Source of the DNA: Candidatus Thioglobus sp. MED-G25
GTDB taxonomy: Bacteria; Pseudomonadota; Gammaproteobacteria; Arenicellales; UBA868
Direction: 5' to 3'
DNA length: 64,000 nucleotides
NCBI GenBank assembly: GCA_002456995.1
Contig: NTKC01000003.1
Span: 39,801-103,800 of the forward strand
In this document: piece after piece, positions 28,363-38,802 of the stretch
Layout of the letters: every line of letters begins with the position of its first letter
How positions within the stretch are numbered: position 1 is the stretch's first letter
Notes under the pieces: model-generated
The model's database searches: none
What the model saw: the letters and a program-made list of their open reading frames with translations, nothing else
What the model was told of the DNA's origin: nothing
Translations under genes and position numbers: made by a program

Positions 28363-29607
28363 TTACTCTTCCGTTAAATGCTTAGTGAACCAACTTTTCA
28401 TACGCTGTATCGGTTGATCTGCCCATCCAAAACCCTTTCTACGCGTCTCAGGTCTGCTCTGGTATTGATGGCCAAACAGAAGCAACCCGATACCAGTGGC
28501 ATAGATCGGACTTCTCATCACTTCACTTAGCGTACCTGTATAGTGAGGGACACCAAGCCGAACGGGTAACTGGAAGACTTCTTCCGCCAACTCAACCATA
28601 CCTTCCATTTTTGAACTGCCCCCAGTCAACACAATCCCTGCCCCCAATAGGTCTTCGTATCCACTTCGACGCAACTCTTCTTGCACCAGCAGGAAAAGCT
28701 CTTCAGCACGTGGTTCTACGACGTCTACCAACTGGGATAGAGCAAGCTTACGCGGTGCGCGGTCGCCGACACTGGGTGTATCGATCAACTCTCCCTCCGG
28801 TGCCAGCCGTGCCATTGCATAAGCAAACTTTTTCTTGATCTCTTCGGCGGCCTGGGTTGGCGTCCGAAGGGCTACAGCTACATCATTTGTGATCTGATCG
28901 CCCGCTATCGGCAATACAACTGTATGTCTGACTGCGCCCTCTGTGAATACTGCTATATCAGACGTACCGCCACCAATATCCACCAGACAAACACCCAGCT
29001 CTTTCTCATCGTCGTCGAGTACCGCATAGCTCGATGCCAGCTGTTCCAATATCAGGTCATCAACCTCCAAACCACAGCGTCGAATACACTTATCGATGTT
29101 TTGTGCCGCACTCAAGGCTCCCGTAATAATGTGAACCTTGGCTTCCAGGCGCACTCCGCTCATCCCTATTGGTTCGCGTACGCCTTCCTGCCCGTCAATG
29201 ATGAAATCTTGTGGCAAAATGTGTAATACCCGTTGATCATTTGGTATAGCTTGGGCACGGGCGGCTTCGATAACACGTTCGATATCGGCAGCATCAACCT
29301 CCTCATCACGAATTGCGACAACTCCCTGAGAATTCAGGCTGCTGATGTGGGCACCTGCTATGCCGGCGAATACTGAATTAATCCGGCAGTCTGCCGTGAG
29401 TTCCGCCTCTTCCACCGCGCTCTGAATGGAATTGACTGTCGATTCGATATTCGCCACGACACCCTTGCGGAGGCCTTTGGAGATATGCTGTCCCATACCG
29501 ATTATCTCCAGACCTGAGTCAGGCTGGACCTGACCGACAATCGCTACAACCTTGGATGTGCCAATATCCAAGCCGGCAATGATGTTGTGTTCGCGGTTTT
29601 TGATCAT
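28363..29607 (-). CDS. ftsA: Cell division protein FtsA
   Basis: An actin-like ATPase of about 414 residues that ties FtsZ filaments to the membrane. It starts with the family opening IIAGLDIGTSKVVAIVG, with the phosphate-loop VDIGGGTSDIAVF near residue 207 and a C-terminal amphipathic helix with RMKSWF that would insert into the membrane. I chose the ATG at 29607 because MIKN... matches FtsA; a GTG at 29616 is also in frame. Follows ftsQ with a 20-base gap. Confidence 0.96.
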   Translation of the reverse strand: MIKNREHNIIAGLDIGTSKVVAIVGQVQPDSGLEIIGMGQHISKGLRKGVVANIESTVNSIQSAVEEAELTADCRINSVFAGIAGAHISSLNSQGVVAIRDEEVDAADIERVIEAARAQAIPNDQRVLHILPQDFIIDGQEGVREPIGMSGVRLEAKVHIITGALSAAQNIDKCIRRCGLEVDDLILEQLASSYAVLDDDEKELGVCLVDIGGGTSDIAVFTEGAVRHTVVLPIAGDQITNDVAVALRTPTQAAEEIKKKFAYAMARLAPEGELIDTPSVGDRAPRKLALSQLVDVVEPRAEELFLLVQEELRRSGYEDLLGAGIVLTGGSSKMEGMVELAEEVFQLPVRLGVPHYTGTLSEVMRSPIYATGIGLLLFGHQYQSRPETRRKGFGWADQPIQRMKSWFTKHLTEE

Positions 29608-29627
29608 CGCTGACACTCTCAGTTACC

Positions 29628-30452
29628 CTACTGTCCGTGGGCTGCCAGTTGAACCACACCGCTGCCGCCGGCTCGCCACTGGACAGCAAAACCGCTGTCA
29701 TAACGCATGTCTACACGTTCAATGTCCGGTAACCGGTCTTGCAAAACCGAATCGAACACCGCAACAAACTGATCGACCTTGCGTACCGGATTACCTCTGC
29801 CCACAACGATCTCTAGCTCGACTGGTATCTGCAGGGATGCCGATTGCAACACCACCACCCAGTTTCCAGCCTCATCGATAGACAACTTCTTGACCTCTAA
29901 GTCAAGTAGGGCAAGACTCGATACTAGGTCGAGAAAGGCATCAATCACGGTATGTCGGTCAGCTGTTGGGCTACGCAAAACTGGTTGCAGAGTAATATTG
30001 GAATCCGGCGGCAGATTCACATAATCCCGACTCTCAAGGGCGCTGCCGTCAGTCGCATACCACAGCGCAATCGCACCGGCCTCCGTAATCGAGATTTCCA
30101 GTGTATCTGGCCAGTGTCTTCTCACCGCCGCCTGGTAGACACCTGGTAAATGAACAAGGGCATTCTCAATTTCCTCAAGGTCGGCAGTAAAATAGTTACC
30201 AATCAGTGCTAACCAAGCAGTCCGCTCGACCGTTTGTGCATCCACTCGGGCCGAATTGCCGTGAATATGTATTCTTTCTATCGTGAAACGACCTGGCCGA
30301 AATAGTTGATCCGCCAGGACAACGCCTGTCATCAATAGCACGACGGTGATCGTGACCCACAAACTCGGTTTGTGCAGGATCTTTTTTCGCTGCCCAATCA
30401 TGGCGTCAGTCAATTCACCATCCTGAACGTTGACGGTACGATCCGGGCTCAT
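29628..30452 (-). CDS. ftsQ: Cell division protein FtsQ
   Basis: A 274-residue bitopic protein with a cytoplasmic N-terminus, one membrane helix (about 33-50, VTITVVLLMTGVVLADQLF), a POTRA domain (about 56-125, FTIERIHIHGNSARVD, with the LPGVYQAAVRRHWPDTLEISI pattern) and a periplasmic beta domain. It connects FtsA/FtsK with FtsBL in the divisome. It overlaps the end of murB by four bases. No ddl gene lies between murB and ftsQ. Confidence 0.93.
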   Translation of the reverse strand: MSPDRTVNVQDGELTDAMIGQRKKILHKPSLWVTITVVLLMTGVVLADQLFRPGRFTIERIHIHGNSARVDAQTVERTAWLALIGNYFTADLEEIENALVHLPGVYQAAVRRHWPDTLEISITEAGAIALWYATDGSALESRDYVNLPPDSNITLQPVLRSPTADRHTVIDAFLDLVSSLALLDLEVKKLSIDEAGNWVVVLQSASLQIPVELEIVVGRGNPVRKVDQFVAVFDSVLQDRLPDIERVDMRYDSGFAVQWRAGGSGVVQLAAHGQ

Positions 30453-31366
30453 AGTCGGTCTCCGACGATCCTGACTTCAGTTTCAAGGAAAACCCCGAAC
30501 TTAGCTTTAACCCGCGTTTGTATGCACGCAATGAGTTTCTCGATGTCCCAAGCGCACGCATTTCCGGTATTAACGATGAAATTGGCATGCTGGTTGGAGA
30601 CCATTGCACCGCCGACCTTGAGGCCCTTCAGTCCAGCCTGATCAATCAGCCGCGCGGCGTGATCCCCGGCAGGGTTGCGAAACACGGAGCCCGCACTGGA
30701 TGCCTGAATTGGCTGTTTTTCAGAGCGTTCCACCAGTAATGACCGAATGCGCTGCCGGCCCTCGTCTTCAGAACCGCGAAGAAGTTTCAGCGTCGCACCC
30801 ACAAACCAGTGGTCCGGCAATAACTCAACCCAGCGATAGCCCGTTTTGAATGCACTGGTGGGATGCTGCTGAATCCTGCCATCGCGGTTGATAAGTTCTA
30901 CTCGGTCAACGATATCCCAGATTTCACTCCCGAAGGCACCCGCATTCATCGCCAAAGCACCACCGACAGTGCCAGGTATACCGGCAAGAAACTCCGCACC
31001 GGAAAAACCCGCCTTTGCGCAAAATCGAGCCACCTTGGCACATGCCACACCAGCCTCAGCAATCACACCGCGATCTTCCAGATGTGTCAACTGAGTCAAA
31101 CCTCCATGACAACAAATCACCGCACCGCGGAATCCGGCATCCCGCACAAGCAGATTCGAACCCAGTCCAACCCACAACAAAGGGGTCTCAGAAGGAAGTA
31201 CTTGGAGAAATTGAGAGAGGTCATTTCTGTCGAAGGGGCGAAAATAATAATCTGCCTGTCCACCAACTCGCCAACTGGTATGCTGTGCCATCAACTCATG
31301 GCATCGAACTTCTCCCCGAACAGTTGGAAAATAGCGCTTTGAATTCATAGCTGCTGCTGGCGTCAC
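30449..31366 (-). CDS. murB: UDP-N-acetylenolpyruvoylglucosamine reductase MurB
   Basis: A 305-residue FAD enzyme that reduces the enolpyruvyl group to form UDP-MurNAc. The FAD-binding segment GLGSNLLVRDAGFRGAVI and the SAGSVFRNP motif with the catalytic serine are present, along with AGIPGTVGGALAMNAGAFG. The GTG start (31366) overlaps the murC stop codon by four bases, the usual sign of translational coupling; MNSKRYF at 31348 is an alternative start. Confidence 0.95.
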   Translation of the reverse strand: MTPAAAMNSKRYFPTVRGEVRCHELMAQHTSWRVGGQADYYFRPFDRNDLSQFLQVLPSETPLLWVGLGSNLLVRDAGFRGAVICCHGGLTQLTHLEDRGVIAEAGVACAKVARFCAKAGFSGAEFLAGIPGTVGGALAMNAGAFGSEIWDIVDRVELINRDGRIQQHPTSAFKTGYRWVELLPDHWFVGATLKLLRGSEDEGRQRIRSLLVERSEKQPIQASSAGSVFRNPAGDHAARLIDQAGLKGLKVGGAMVSNQHANFIVNTGNACAWDIEKLIACIQTRVKAKFGVFLETEVRIVGDRL

Positions 31367-32772
31367 TCGATGCCACCCTCCGTACCTTGACTCTGTTCTC
31401 CGACCAGTCCCCGCGCGACGCGACCGATATTGCCTGCACCCAACGTCAACACAACATCTCCCGGCTGAGCGAGTTCTAGCAACTTGTCCGGCAGCAAGAA
31501 AACATCCTCCAGATAAACCGGGTCAACTCCGCCAAGCGCACGAATCCGTTCACACAAGACAGCGCCGCTGGCAGAAGCAATCACCGCTTCACCAGCTGGG
31601 TAAACATCTGTCACAACAAGATGCGATTCAGTAGCTAGTAAAGCGGCAAACTCATCAAGCAGGTCGCGTGTACGGGTATAACGGTGGGGCTGAAAAACCA
31701 CGACTCGACGTCGAACTGGCCAGCACCCAGAAACCGCCTCAAGAGTGGCCGCGATTTCACTTGGGTGGTGTGCGTAATCGTCAACTACAACTGCGGAACC
31801 ACCTGCAACAATCAGTTCACCGAGAATCTCAAAGCGTCGATCTATACCTTGAAAATTCTTTAGTCCATCGACAATCGACTCATGGCTTGCGCCCACCTTA
31901 TCCGCGACGGCAATAGCGGCAAGCGCGTTCAGAACATTGTGTCGCCCGGCCAATGCTAGATCTATCGGCAATTCGGTACCATCGGGCAGATGGGCATGGA
32001 ACATCATGTGAGAACCCTGCGGTCTGATATCACTGGCGTAATAATCTGCCCCTGGCTTACTGCCATACGTCACGACTGGCTTTTTCAACCTGATCCGCAG
32101 GCCGACAACAACAGGATCATCAGCACACAGGATTGCCAGACCATAAAAGGGGAGATGGGAAAGAAAATCAGCAAAGGTTGAGACGAGCCTGTCGAAGTTT
32201 CCACCATAAAAATCCATGTGATCGCTGTCAATGTTGGTGACCACGGCGAGATAAGGCTGTAAATGCAGAAAAGATGCATCGCTTTCGTCAGCCTCGGCGA
32301 TAAGCCAAGGACCACTACCCAGCCGTGCATTACCGCTGACACTTTTTACCAGTCCGCCCACAAGGAATGTCGGATCCAGATTGGCAGCCGCTAGCACAGC
32401 GGCTATCAGGCTGGTCGTTGTGGTTTTGCCGTGTGTGCCAGCCACCGCAATGCCCTGCCGGAAGCGCATCAACTCCCCCAACATTTCTGCACGTGGAATA
32501 ACTGGGATGCCTGCGTCTACCGCTGCTTGTACTTCGATGTTGTTTGTGCGGACAGCCGTAGATGTCACAACAACATCTGCTTGCGCAACACTGTCTGCAC
32601 TGTGGCCAATAGTCACTTTTACACCAGTCTCCCGAAGCCGCACTGTCACATCCGATTCGACCATGTCAGATCCTGTCACCCGGTAACCCTGATCGAGCAT
32701 GACTGATGCTATTCCGCTCATACCAGCTCCACCAATTCCGACAAAATGTATCTGCTGAACGAACTCACGCAC
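31363..32772 (-). CDS. murC: UDP-N-acetylmuramate-L-alanine ligase MurC
   Basis: A 469-residue ATP-dependent ligase that adds L-Ala to UDP-MurNAc. The Rossmann opening is HFVGIGGAGMSGIA and the ATP loop AGTHGKTTTTSLIA lies near residue 113. The middle VVDDYAHHPSEIAATLEAV and TLGAGNIG near the C-terminus are family marks. Overlaps murG by eight bases and murB by four. Confidence 0.97.
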   Translation of the reverse strand: MREFVQQIHFVGIGGAGMSGIASVMLDQGYRVTGSDMVESDVTVRLRETGVKVTIGHSADSVAQADVVVTSTAVRTNNIEVQAAVDAGIPVIPRAEMLGELMRFRQGIAVAGTHGKTTTTSLIAAVLAAANLDPTFLVGGLVKSVSGNARLGSGPWLIAEADESDASFLHLQPYLAVVTNIDSDHMDFYGGNFDRLVSTFADFLSHLPFYGLAILCADDPVVVGLRIRLKKPVVTYGSKPGADYYASDIRPQGSHMMFHAHLPDGTELPIDLALAGRHNVLNALAAIAVADKVGASHESIVDGLKNFQGIDRRFEILGELIVAGGSAVVVDDYAHHPSEIAATLEAVSGCWPVRRRVVVFQPHRYTRTRDLLDEFAALLATESHLVVTDVYPAGEAVIASASGAVLCERIRALGGVDPVYLEDVFLLPDKLLELAQPGDVVLTLGAGNIGRVARGLVGEQSQGTEGGIE

Positions 32773-33844
32773 TGGCTACCTCCAAACACTGTCCAGTCAC
32801 ACGCTCAATCGCGTCCGGGCAGCCGAGCGCACGCGCTTTCTGCGCGATCGAAAGAAGTTGAGCTCGGTCGTTCTGAAACTTCTTCACTGTTAGCGCCAAC
32901 AGATTGGCAGAAAGATCGCTTTCTTCAAGTGCAATGGCAGCACCTTGCGACACCAGGTACTGGGCATTAATATATTGATGATTTCCCGCAGCGTAAGGAT
33001 AGGGAACCAGTACGGCCGCTAGTCCTGCTGCACAGATTTCGGCCACTGTCATCGCTCCAGCCCGGCAAACAACAAGATCGGCCTGGTAGTACGCTGCAGC
33101 CATGTCCTCTATGAATTCCCGTACATCCACCTCGATGTCAAGCTCCCGATACCGCGCAAACAGTTCCTGGGCTCGGTCACGCCCACACTGATGTAGCACT
33201 TTGGGGCGCTGATCCGGCGTCAACTCAGCCATCGCTTCCGGCACGATCTGATTGAGCACCCGTGCGCCCTGGCTGCCTCCCACCACCAATAGGTGCAGAA
33301 CGCGATCCTGTCGGTTGCCGTATCGCTCTTCTGGAATCGGTAAGGAAAGGATAGGCTCTCGTACCGGATTACCGGTCCATTCGACCCGCCGGCCAAGGCC
33401 AGGCGTATCGGGAAAGCCACACATCACGCGTCTTGCAACTGGCGCCAGCAGACGATTCGTAATACCAGCACGTGTATTTGCTTCATGAATCAGTAGCGGC
33501 AGGCGCATCAACCAAGCCACCAGTCCTCCCGGACCGGCTACAAATCCACCCATCCCCAGGACAGCAACCGGTTTGCGGCGGCTGATTACGGCGTAAACCT
33601 GCAGCATCGCCCTGATCAGCATTACTGGTGATCCGATTTTTCGGCGCCAGCCACTGCGCCGTATACCTTGAACATCGATCCATTCCATGTCGATACCTTC
33701 ACCCGGTACCACTGAAGACTCCAGTCCCGAGCGGGTGCCCAGCCACACAACTCCAATCCCATGGTTCATCAGTGATTTAGCAACACTGAGCGCCGGATAG
33801 ACATGTCCGCCAGTTCCACCCGCCATGATCAGGATTGTTTTCAT
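32765..33844 (-). CDS. murG: Undecaprenyldiphospho-MurNAc-pentapeptide GlcNAc-transferase MurG
   Basis: A 359-residue peripheral membrane glycosyltransferase that adds GlcNAc to lipid I, giving lipid II. The N-terminal MAGGTGGHVYPALSVAKSL is the lipid-substrate loop, HEANTRAGITNRLL the conserved HEQN-like segment (here HEAN), and CRAGAMTVAEICAAGLAAVLVPYP binds UDP-GlcNAc. It overlaps ftsW by four bases. HEAN in place of HEQN is a small deviation seen here directly. Confidence 0.96.
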   Translation of the reverse strand: MKTILIMAGGTGGHVYPALSVAKSLMNHGIGVVWLGTRSGLESSVVPGEGIDMEWIDVQGIRRSGWRRKIGSPVMLIRAMLQVYAVISRRKPVAVLGMGGFVAGPGGLVAWLMRLPLLIHEANTRAGITNRLLAPVARRVMCGFPDTPGLGRRVEWTGNPVREPILSLPIPEERYGNRQDRVLHLLVVGGSQGARVLNQIVPEAMAELTPDQRPKVLHQCGRDRAQELFARYRELDIEVDVREFIEDMAAAYYQADLVVCRAGAMTVAEICAAGLAAVLVPYPYAAGNHQYINAQYLVSQGAAIALEESDLSANLLALTVKKFQNDRAQLLSIAQKARALGCPDAIERVTGQCLEVASA

Positions 33845-34992
33845 CGTTTTGTACCAAGGGCCCGTTGGTTACTTCGATCGACGGCGAGCAGAAGTCCAAT
33901 TGCAAAACAGCAACTGATCATGCTGCTGCCACCATAACTCATCAACGGCAGCGTCAATCCTTTGGTGGGTATGACACCCAGATTCACAGCCAGATTCACT
34001 ATTACCTGAAGCGTCAGCAACAGACCAACCCCTTGTGCAACTCGAGCTTGAAATATCTGCCCTAGCCGACCTGCCCGATCTGCAATTCGGAAAGCTCGCC
34101 AGCACAAACTTGCATAGAGAACGATAAGCACTGCGATTCCGATGAGGCCCAACTCCTCGCCAATTACCGCCACCAGAAAATCATTGCTGGCTTCAGGCAG
34201 ATAAAACAGCTTCTGTACACTTGCACCCAGGCCAACACCAAACCACTCACCACTCCCCAGTGCAATCAGTGCCTGAACCAACTGGTATCCGCACCCGTAA
34301 GGTTCAGCAAATGGATCGAGAAAGCACAAAACTCTTTGTAGCCTGTTGGGGTTAAAGAAGATTAGGACGCTCATCGCCACCAGAACGGCAATAAATGCAC
34401 CACAAAAATAGATCAGACGAATGCCGGAAAGGAACAGCATGCCCAGCACAGTGACAAGGATAACTGCAGTGCAGCCATAGTCCGGCTCGAGCAGAAGCAA
34501 CACTGCGATTCCACTGAAAACAAGCGCGGGTTCAATCATGTTGACACTGAAAGTGCTCAGCTGAGGCAACCTTGTTGCGCAGTGGTCTGCCAGGTACAGC
34601 ACAATCAACACTTTAACGATCTCCGAAGGTTGAAACTGAAGGGGGCCTATTGGAAACCAGCGGGTACTGCCGTTGACTTCCCGACCCAGTCCAGGCACCA
34701 GCAGCAATACCAGCATGACTACCCCGACAACCATGAGCACACGACTGGATCGCTGCCAAATGTGCATATCAATCTGGGACACCAGATAGGCGATTACGAT
34801 ACCGAGCGTAATACTGAATACGTGTTTAAGTAACGGCATGACACTGGAACCAGAACCGTGCGTACCGAGCGTCGCGGAAAATACCATTACTGCGCTGAAT
34901 CCGAGCAGACTCAACACTGACAAGACCAAGGTCCTATCCATAACGATCTGAGATCGTGGACTTTTCTGATCGACGGTAAGGGTAATGCTCAC
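33841..34992 (-). CDS. ftsW: Lipid II polymerase FtsW (SEDS)
   Basis: A 383-residue SEDS protein with ten predicted membrane helices. GSTRWFPIGPLQFQPSEIVK and the PEASNDFLVAVIGEELGLIG loop are the core conserved regions, the second holding the catalytic-site aspartate. It pairs with FtsI to make septal glycan. GTG start at 34992 overlaps the murD stop (GTGA). The TDF of the usual PEAHTDF motif is NDF here. Confidence 0.95.
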   Translation of the reverse strand: MSITLTVDQKSPRSQIVMDRTLVLSVLSLLGFSAVMVFSATLGTHGSGSSVMPLLKHVFSITLGIVIAYLVSQIDMHIWQRSSRVLMVVGVVMLVLLLVPGLGREVNGSTRWFPIGPLQFQPSEIVKVLIVLYLADHCATRLPQLSTFSVNMIEPALVFSGIAVLLLLEPDYGCTAVILVTVLGMLFLSGIRLIYFCGAFIAVLVAMSVLIFFNPNRLQRVLCFLDPFAEPYGCGYQLVQALIALGSGEWFGVGLGASVQKLFYLPEASNDFLVAVIGEELGLIGIAVLIVLYASLCWRAFRIADRAGRLGQIFQARVAQGVGLLLTLQVIVNLAVNLGVIPTKGLTLPLMSYGGSSMISCCFAIGLLLAVDRSNQRALGTKR

Positions 34993-36362
34993 CGCAGTTG
35001 CTCCTTGACCAATTGCCGAAATACCTCTCCCCGCTGCTGGTAGTCTTCAAACATATCGAAGCTGGCACAGGCTGGAGACAGAACGACAGCATCACCTGGT
35101 TGTGCCCAGGATGCAGCCAACGAAACGGCATGCGCTAGATCGTCTGCAATCGTAAGCGGCACACAGCGACCAATGGCTGCTGCAACCTTGTTGCGGTCTT
35201 CCCCAAAAAGGACAACCTGACGTGCATAACGTCTCACTGCATCGGCAAGAATTGAAAGGTCGGCACCTTTAGACTGTCCTCCGGCAATCAACACGACCGG
35301 GCGGTTCACACCTTCCAGCGCAGCGACCGTGGCAGCAGGATTTGTACCCTTGGAATCATTTACCCAGATAATATCGTCCCGATCATCTATAACTTCGCAG
35401 CGGTGAGGCAAGCCCTGGAACCGACGCAATGCATCCAGTCCCAAAGCTGAAGTGTCGCCGAACAAAACCTCAGTTGATGCCAACGCTGCAAGTGCATTTG
35501 CCACGTTATGTGTTCCAGACAGTTCAAGCTCAGCAACGCTGAGCAGATGATCGCTACCACGTACAAGCCAAGAGCCATCCTCATCAGTAGCCAGGCCATA
35601 ATCTTTCAGACCGGTTGGCCTGTCGAGTCCAAAAGTGATGTGCTGGGTATCGCTTTCCAGAGTGAGGAGTTCGTGAATCGCATCATGACGTCGAGTGATG
35701 ACAACCGCTGCCCCTTGGCTGATTCGAGCTTTCGCCCTAGCGTAGTCTTTTACGCTCTGATACCGATCCATATGATCTTCGGCGATGTTGAGTATGACGG
35801 CACAGTGTGGATTCAAGGTCGAAGTAGTCTCGAGTTGGAAGCTAGACAACTCCAGTACATAACAGTCGGGCTCTGGTTCAGCCAGCAACTCCAGTGCAGG
35901 ACGGCCAATATTTCCACCAACCAGAACATTCCGATCGGCAGCCTCAGCCAGGCGACCGATCAATGTCGTAACAGTGCTTTTCCCGTTTGACCCCGTTATG
36001 GCAATCACCGGTGCCGTACAATCCCGCGCAAAAAGTTCGATATCACCAACCACTTCAACGCCTGCATTCATGGCTTCGAGCACAACTGGCTCAGTCAGTG
36101 CAACCCCAGGACTCATCACCAACAGATCGGTATCTTTTGCAACTGCCGTGTCGAACGACCCCGCGTGCAAATCAACATGGGGGTACAACCGGGACAGCGT
36201 ATCCAGATAAGGAGGCTCTGCACGAGAATCCATCACCGTCAATGACACGCCCAAGCTATCCAGGTAGCGAACGCAAGAAAGTCCAGTAACACCCAAACCA
36301 ACGATGACAGCCCGACCTGGATTTTTCTGTGTTGAGATGGTGTTAGCAGCCTGATTCATCAC
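34989..36362 (-). CDS. murD: UDP-MurNAc-L-alanine-D-glutamate ligase MurD
   Basis: A 457-residue ligase that adds D-Glu. It starts with GRAVIVGLGVTGLSCVRYL, has the ATP loop VIAITGSNGKSTVTTLIG near residue 118, and LPHRCEVIDDRDDIIWVNDSKGTNPAAT in the central domain. Five bases separate it from mraY, the only gap in this part of the cluster, and it overlaps ftsW by four bases. Confidence 0.97.
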   Translation of the reverse strand: MMNQAANTISTQKNPGRAVIVGLGVTGLSCVRYLDSLGVSLTVMDSRAEPPYLDTLSRLYPHVDLHAGSFDTAVAKDTDLLVMSPGVALTEPVVLEAMNAGVEVVGDIELFARDCTAPVIAITGSNGKSTVTTLIGRLAEAADRNVLVGGNIGRPALELLAEPEPDCYVLELSSFQLETTSTLNPHCAVILNIAEDHMDRYQSVKDYARAKARISQGAAVVITRRHDAIHELLTLESDTQHITFGLDRPTGLKDYGLATDEDGSWLVRGSDHLLSVAELELSGTHNVANALAALASTEVLFGDTSALGLDALRRFQGLPHRCEVIDDRDDIIWVNDSKGTNPAATVAALEGVNRPVVLIAGGQSKGADLSILADAVRRYARQVVLFGEDRNKVAAAIGRCVPLTIADDLAHAVSLAASWAQPGDAVVLSPACASFDMFEDYQQRGEVFRQLVKEQLR

Positions 36363-36367
36363 AGTGA

Positions 36368-37450
36368 CTACCTGATCTTCAACGTTGCCAGTCCGATCAG
36401 AACCAGAATCAGACTGACAATCCAGAAACGAACGATAATTTTTGGTTCTGCCCAGCCCTTCAGTTCGTAGTGGTGGTGCAGCGGTGCCATCCGAAATAGT
36501 CGACGACCGGTAAGCCTAAAAGAAATCACCTGCAGGATAACTGACAAGGTCTCGATGACGAAAATGCCCCCCATGATTGCCAACACGATCTCCTGGCGGA
36601 CAATAACCGCAACAGTTCCAAGTGCAGCGCCGATAGCCAGTGCACCCACATCACCCATAAACACCTGTGCCGGATAGGTGTTAAACCAAAGAAACCCAAG
36701 ACCTGCACCCATCAAAGCTGAGCAGAATACGAGGACCTCACCAGCACCCGATATATGTGGAATACCTAGATAGCCAGAGAAAATTGCGTGACCCGTGAGG
36801 TAGGCAAAAATACCCATGCCGCCAGCCACAAGCACGCTGGGCAAGATAGCCAAGCCGTCCAAACCATCAGTTAGATTCACCGCATTACTGCTGCCAACGA
36901 TCACAAACCATGCAAGCAGCACGTAAACCAACCCCAGATTGACTGCCACTGACTTAAACAACGGAACGATGAGCTGCGTTTCAACCGGACTTTGTGCTGT
37001 TGCAAAAAGCGTGTAGGCAGCACAGGCAGCTACGATACTTTGCCAGAAAAACTTCTGCCTCTTGGACAGCCCTCTTCCTTCATCTCCTCTGAGTTTGCCG
37101 CGATCATCGATCCAACCGATCAACCCAAACCCAACACATGTAAACAACGTAATCCAGATAAAACGGTTGCCTAGATCGGACCACAGCAGAGTTGCGATGA
37201 CCGTCGACACCAGTATCAGCGCACCACCCATAGTTGGAGTGCCCGACTTGTGCTGATGAGACGCTGGGCCATCCTCCCGAATTGTCTCTCCGATTTTTAG
37301 ATCATTCAGCTTGCGGATAAGTAACGGACCAATGACGAAGCTCATCACCAAAGCCGTTAGGATGCTGCAGATAGCTCGAAATGTGAGGTAGCGGAAAACA
37401 TTCAGCCCGCTGTACTCGGTCGCTAAAATTTCGAACAGACTTTTGAGCAT
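36368..37450 (-). CDS. mraY: Phospho-MurNAc-pentapeptide translocase MraY
   Basis: A 360-residue integral membrane enzyme that transfers phospho-MurNAc-pentapeptide to undecaprenyl phosphate to form lipid I. Mg-binding aspartates are in the motifs [10 protein letters not shown] and [10 protein letters not shown]; the [18 protein letters not shown] segment carries the His motif at the active-site face. Ten membrane helices. Its start overlaps the murF stop codon by one base (TGATG). Confidence 0.97.
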   Translation of the reverse strand: MLKSLFEILATEYSGLNVFRYLTFRAICSILTALVMSFVIGPLLIRKLNDLKIGETIREDGPASHQHKSGTPTMGGALILVSTVIATLLWSDLGNRFIWITLFTCVGFGLIGWIDDRGKLRGDEGRGLSKRQKFFWQSIVAACAAYTLFATAQSPVETQLIVPLFKSVAVNLGLVYVLLAWFVIVGSSNAVNLTDGLDGLAILPSVLVAGGMGIFAYLTGHAIFSGYLGIPHISGAGEVLVFCSALMGAGLGFLWFNTYPAQVFMGDVGALAIGAALGTVAVIVRQEIVLAIMGGIFVIETLSVILQVISFRLTGRRLFRMAPLHHHYELKGWAEPKIIVRFWIVSLILVLIGLATLKIR

Positions 37451-38802
37451 CAGGCGTACTCGCTTGGCCCTGTCTGAATCAATGCATTCACAATATTCTC
37501 CATGTGAGAAGAGAGAGAGCCCTTCACCAACACGGTGAGTTCGGGAGTGAGCAGTTCGTGAACGGCAGCAATCAGACTCTCTTGTTTTTCAAAATGGCGG
37601 GCATGCATACCAAATTCCTCTGCCGCACAACGTGCGAGACCGCCGGTCGTCAATAGGTCATCGATCCCCGCCTCCCTGGCAACCCGACCAGCAGCCTGGT
37701 GCAGACCCTCCGCCTGTTCCCCGAGTTCAGCCATATCTCCAAGCACCAAAATCCTTCTTCCTGGACGCGCAGCAAGTACCTGGATTGCCGCTTCGAGAGA
37801 TGCCGGATTCGCGTTGTACGTGTCGTCTATCAACTGTGCGCCGGCCTGTGCTTGTTTTTGTTCAAGTCGACGCCGAACAGGTCGTACTTTTTCCATACCA
37901 TTACAGATTTGTTCAGTGCTGCAGCCAACAGACCATGCTGCGGCCACCGCCGCCAACGCGTTGCGTGCATTGTGTCGACCGAGCAGACTCAATTGAAACT
38001 CCAACCGACCATCGGGAAGACTGACTTCTATCAGGAGTTTGTCACCTACTGTAGTGGCGTCTCCCCGGATATCAGCTTCACTCTCCAGTCCAAAAGTGAC
38101 ACTCCTGAAATGACGAGCACGGGCTAACCAATAAGCTGCAAATCGATCATCGGCATTGATTACCACAGCACCACTTCGGTCGAGTCCATTTAAGATTTCT
38201 GCCTTTGCCCGGGCAACACCAGTAACATCGCGCAAACCTTCCAGGTGCGCCGAGCCCGCGTTAGTGATCACTGCTACCGATGGCCTGGCAATTCGCGAGA
38301 GATAGTCGATCTCACCTGGCTGGTTCATGCCAAGCTCAAGAACCGCATGATGATGCTCTTCGCGTAACCCCAGCAAGGTGATGGGCATCCCGATGTTATT
38401 GTTGAAGTTGTCACGGGGGGAGAGCACCGGGCCACCTTCACTCAGTATCGAAGTAATCATCTCGCGGACAGTTGTCTTCCCATTGGTGCCGGTTACAGCT
38501 ACGACGGGCAGGTTGAACTGACAACGCCAGTAAGCAGCAAGACGTCCAAGAGATAGCGTGGTGTCCTCGACTACCAGAGTGGGTAGGTCGATTTCCAGCT
38601 CTTGGCTGGCCAGGGCAGCTACTGCACCCGAGCTCTTAGCTTGCGCAACAAACTCATGGCCATCGAATTTTTCACCCTTGAGTGCAACAAACAACTCGCC
38701 ACCACTCAGTTCGCGACTGTCTGTCACGACTCGCTCGAAATCAACATCATTACCGACAAGTCTTCCCTCGACAGCTGATGCAGCTGTTAGCAGATTCATC
38801 AC
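37450..38802 (-). CDS. murF: UDP-MurNAc-tripeptide-D-alanyl-D-alanine ligase MurF
   Basis: A 450-residue ligase that adds D-Ala-D-Ala. The ATP loop is [17 protein letters not shown] near residue 100, with [10 protein letters not shown] after it and [17 protein letters not shown] in the central domain. Note that the D-Ala-D-Ala ligase gene ddl that feeds it is absent from this cluster. It overlaps murE by four bases. Confidence 0.97.
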   Translation of the reverse strand: MMNLLTAASAVEGRLVGNDVDFERVVTDSRELSGGELFVALKGEKFDGHEFVAQAKSSGAVAALASQELEIDLPTLVVEDTTLSLGRLAAYWRCQFNLPVVAVTGTNGKTTVREMITSILSEGGPVLSPRDNFNNNIGMPITLLGLREEHHHAVLELGMNQPGEIDYLSRIARPSVAVITNAGSAHLEGLRDVTGVARAKAEILNGLDRSGAVVINADDRFAAYWLARARHFRSVTFGLESEADIRGDATTVGDKLLIEVSLPDGRLEFQLSLLGRHNARNALAAVAAAWSVGCSTEQICNGMEKVRPVRRRLEQKQAQAGAQLIDDTYNANPASLEAAIQVLAARPGRRILVLGDMAELGEQAEGLHQAAGRVAREAGIDDLLTTGGLARCAAEEFGMHARHFEKQESLIAAVHELLTPELTVLVKGSLSSHMENIVNALIQTGPSEYA

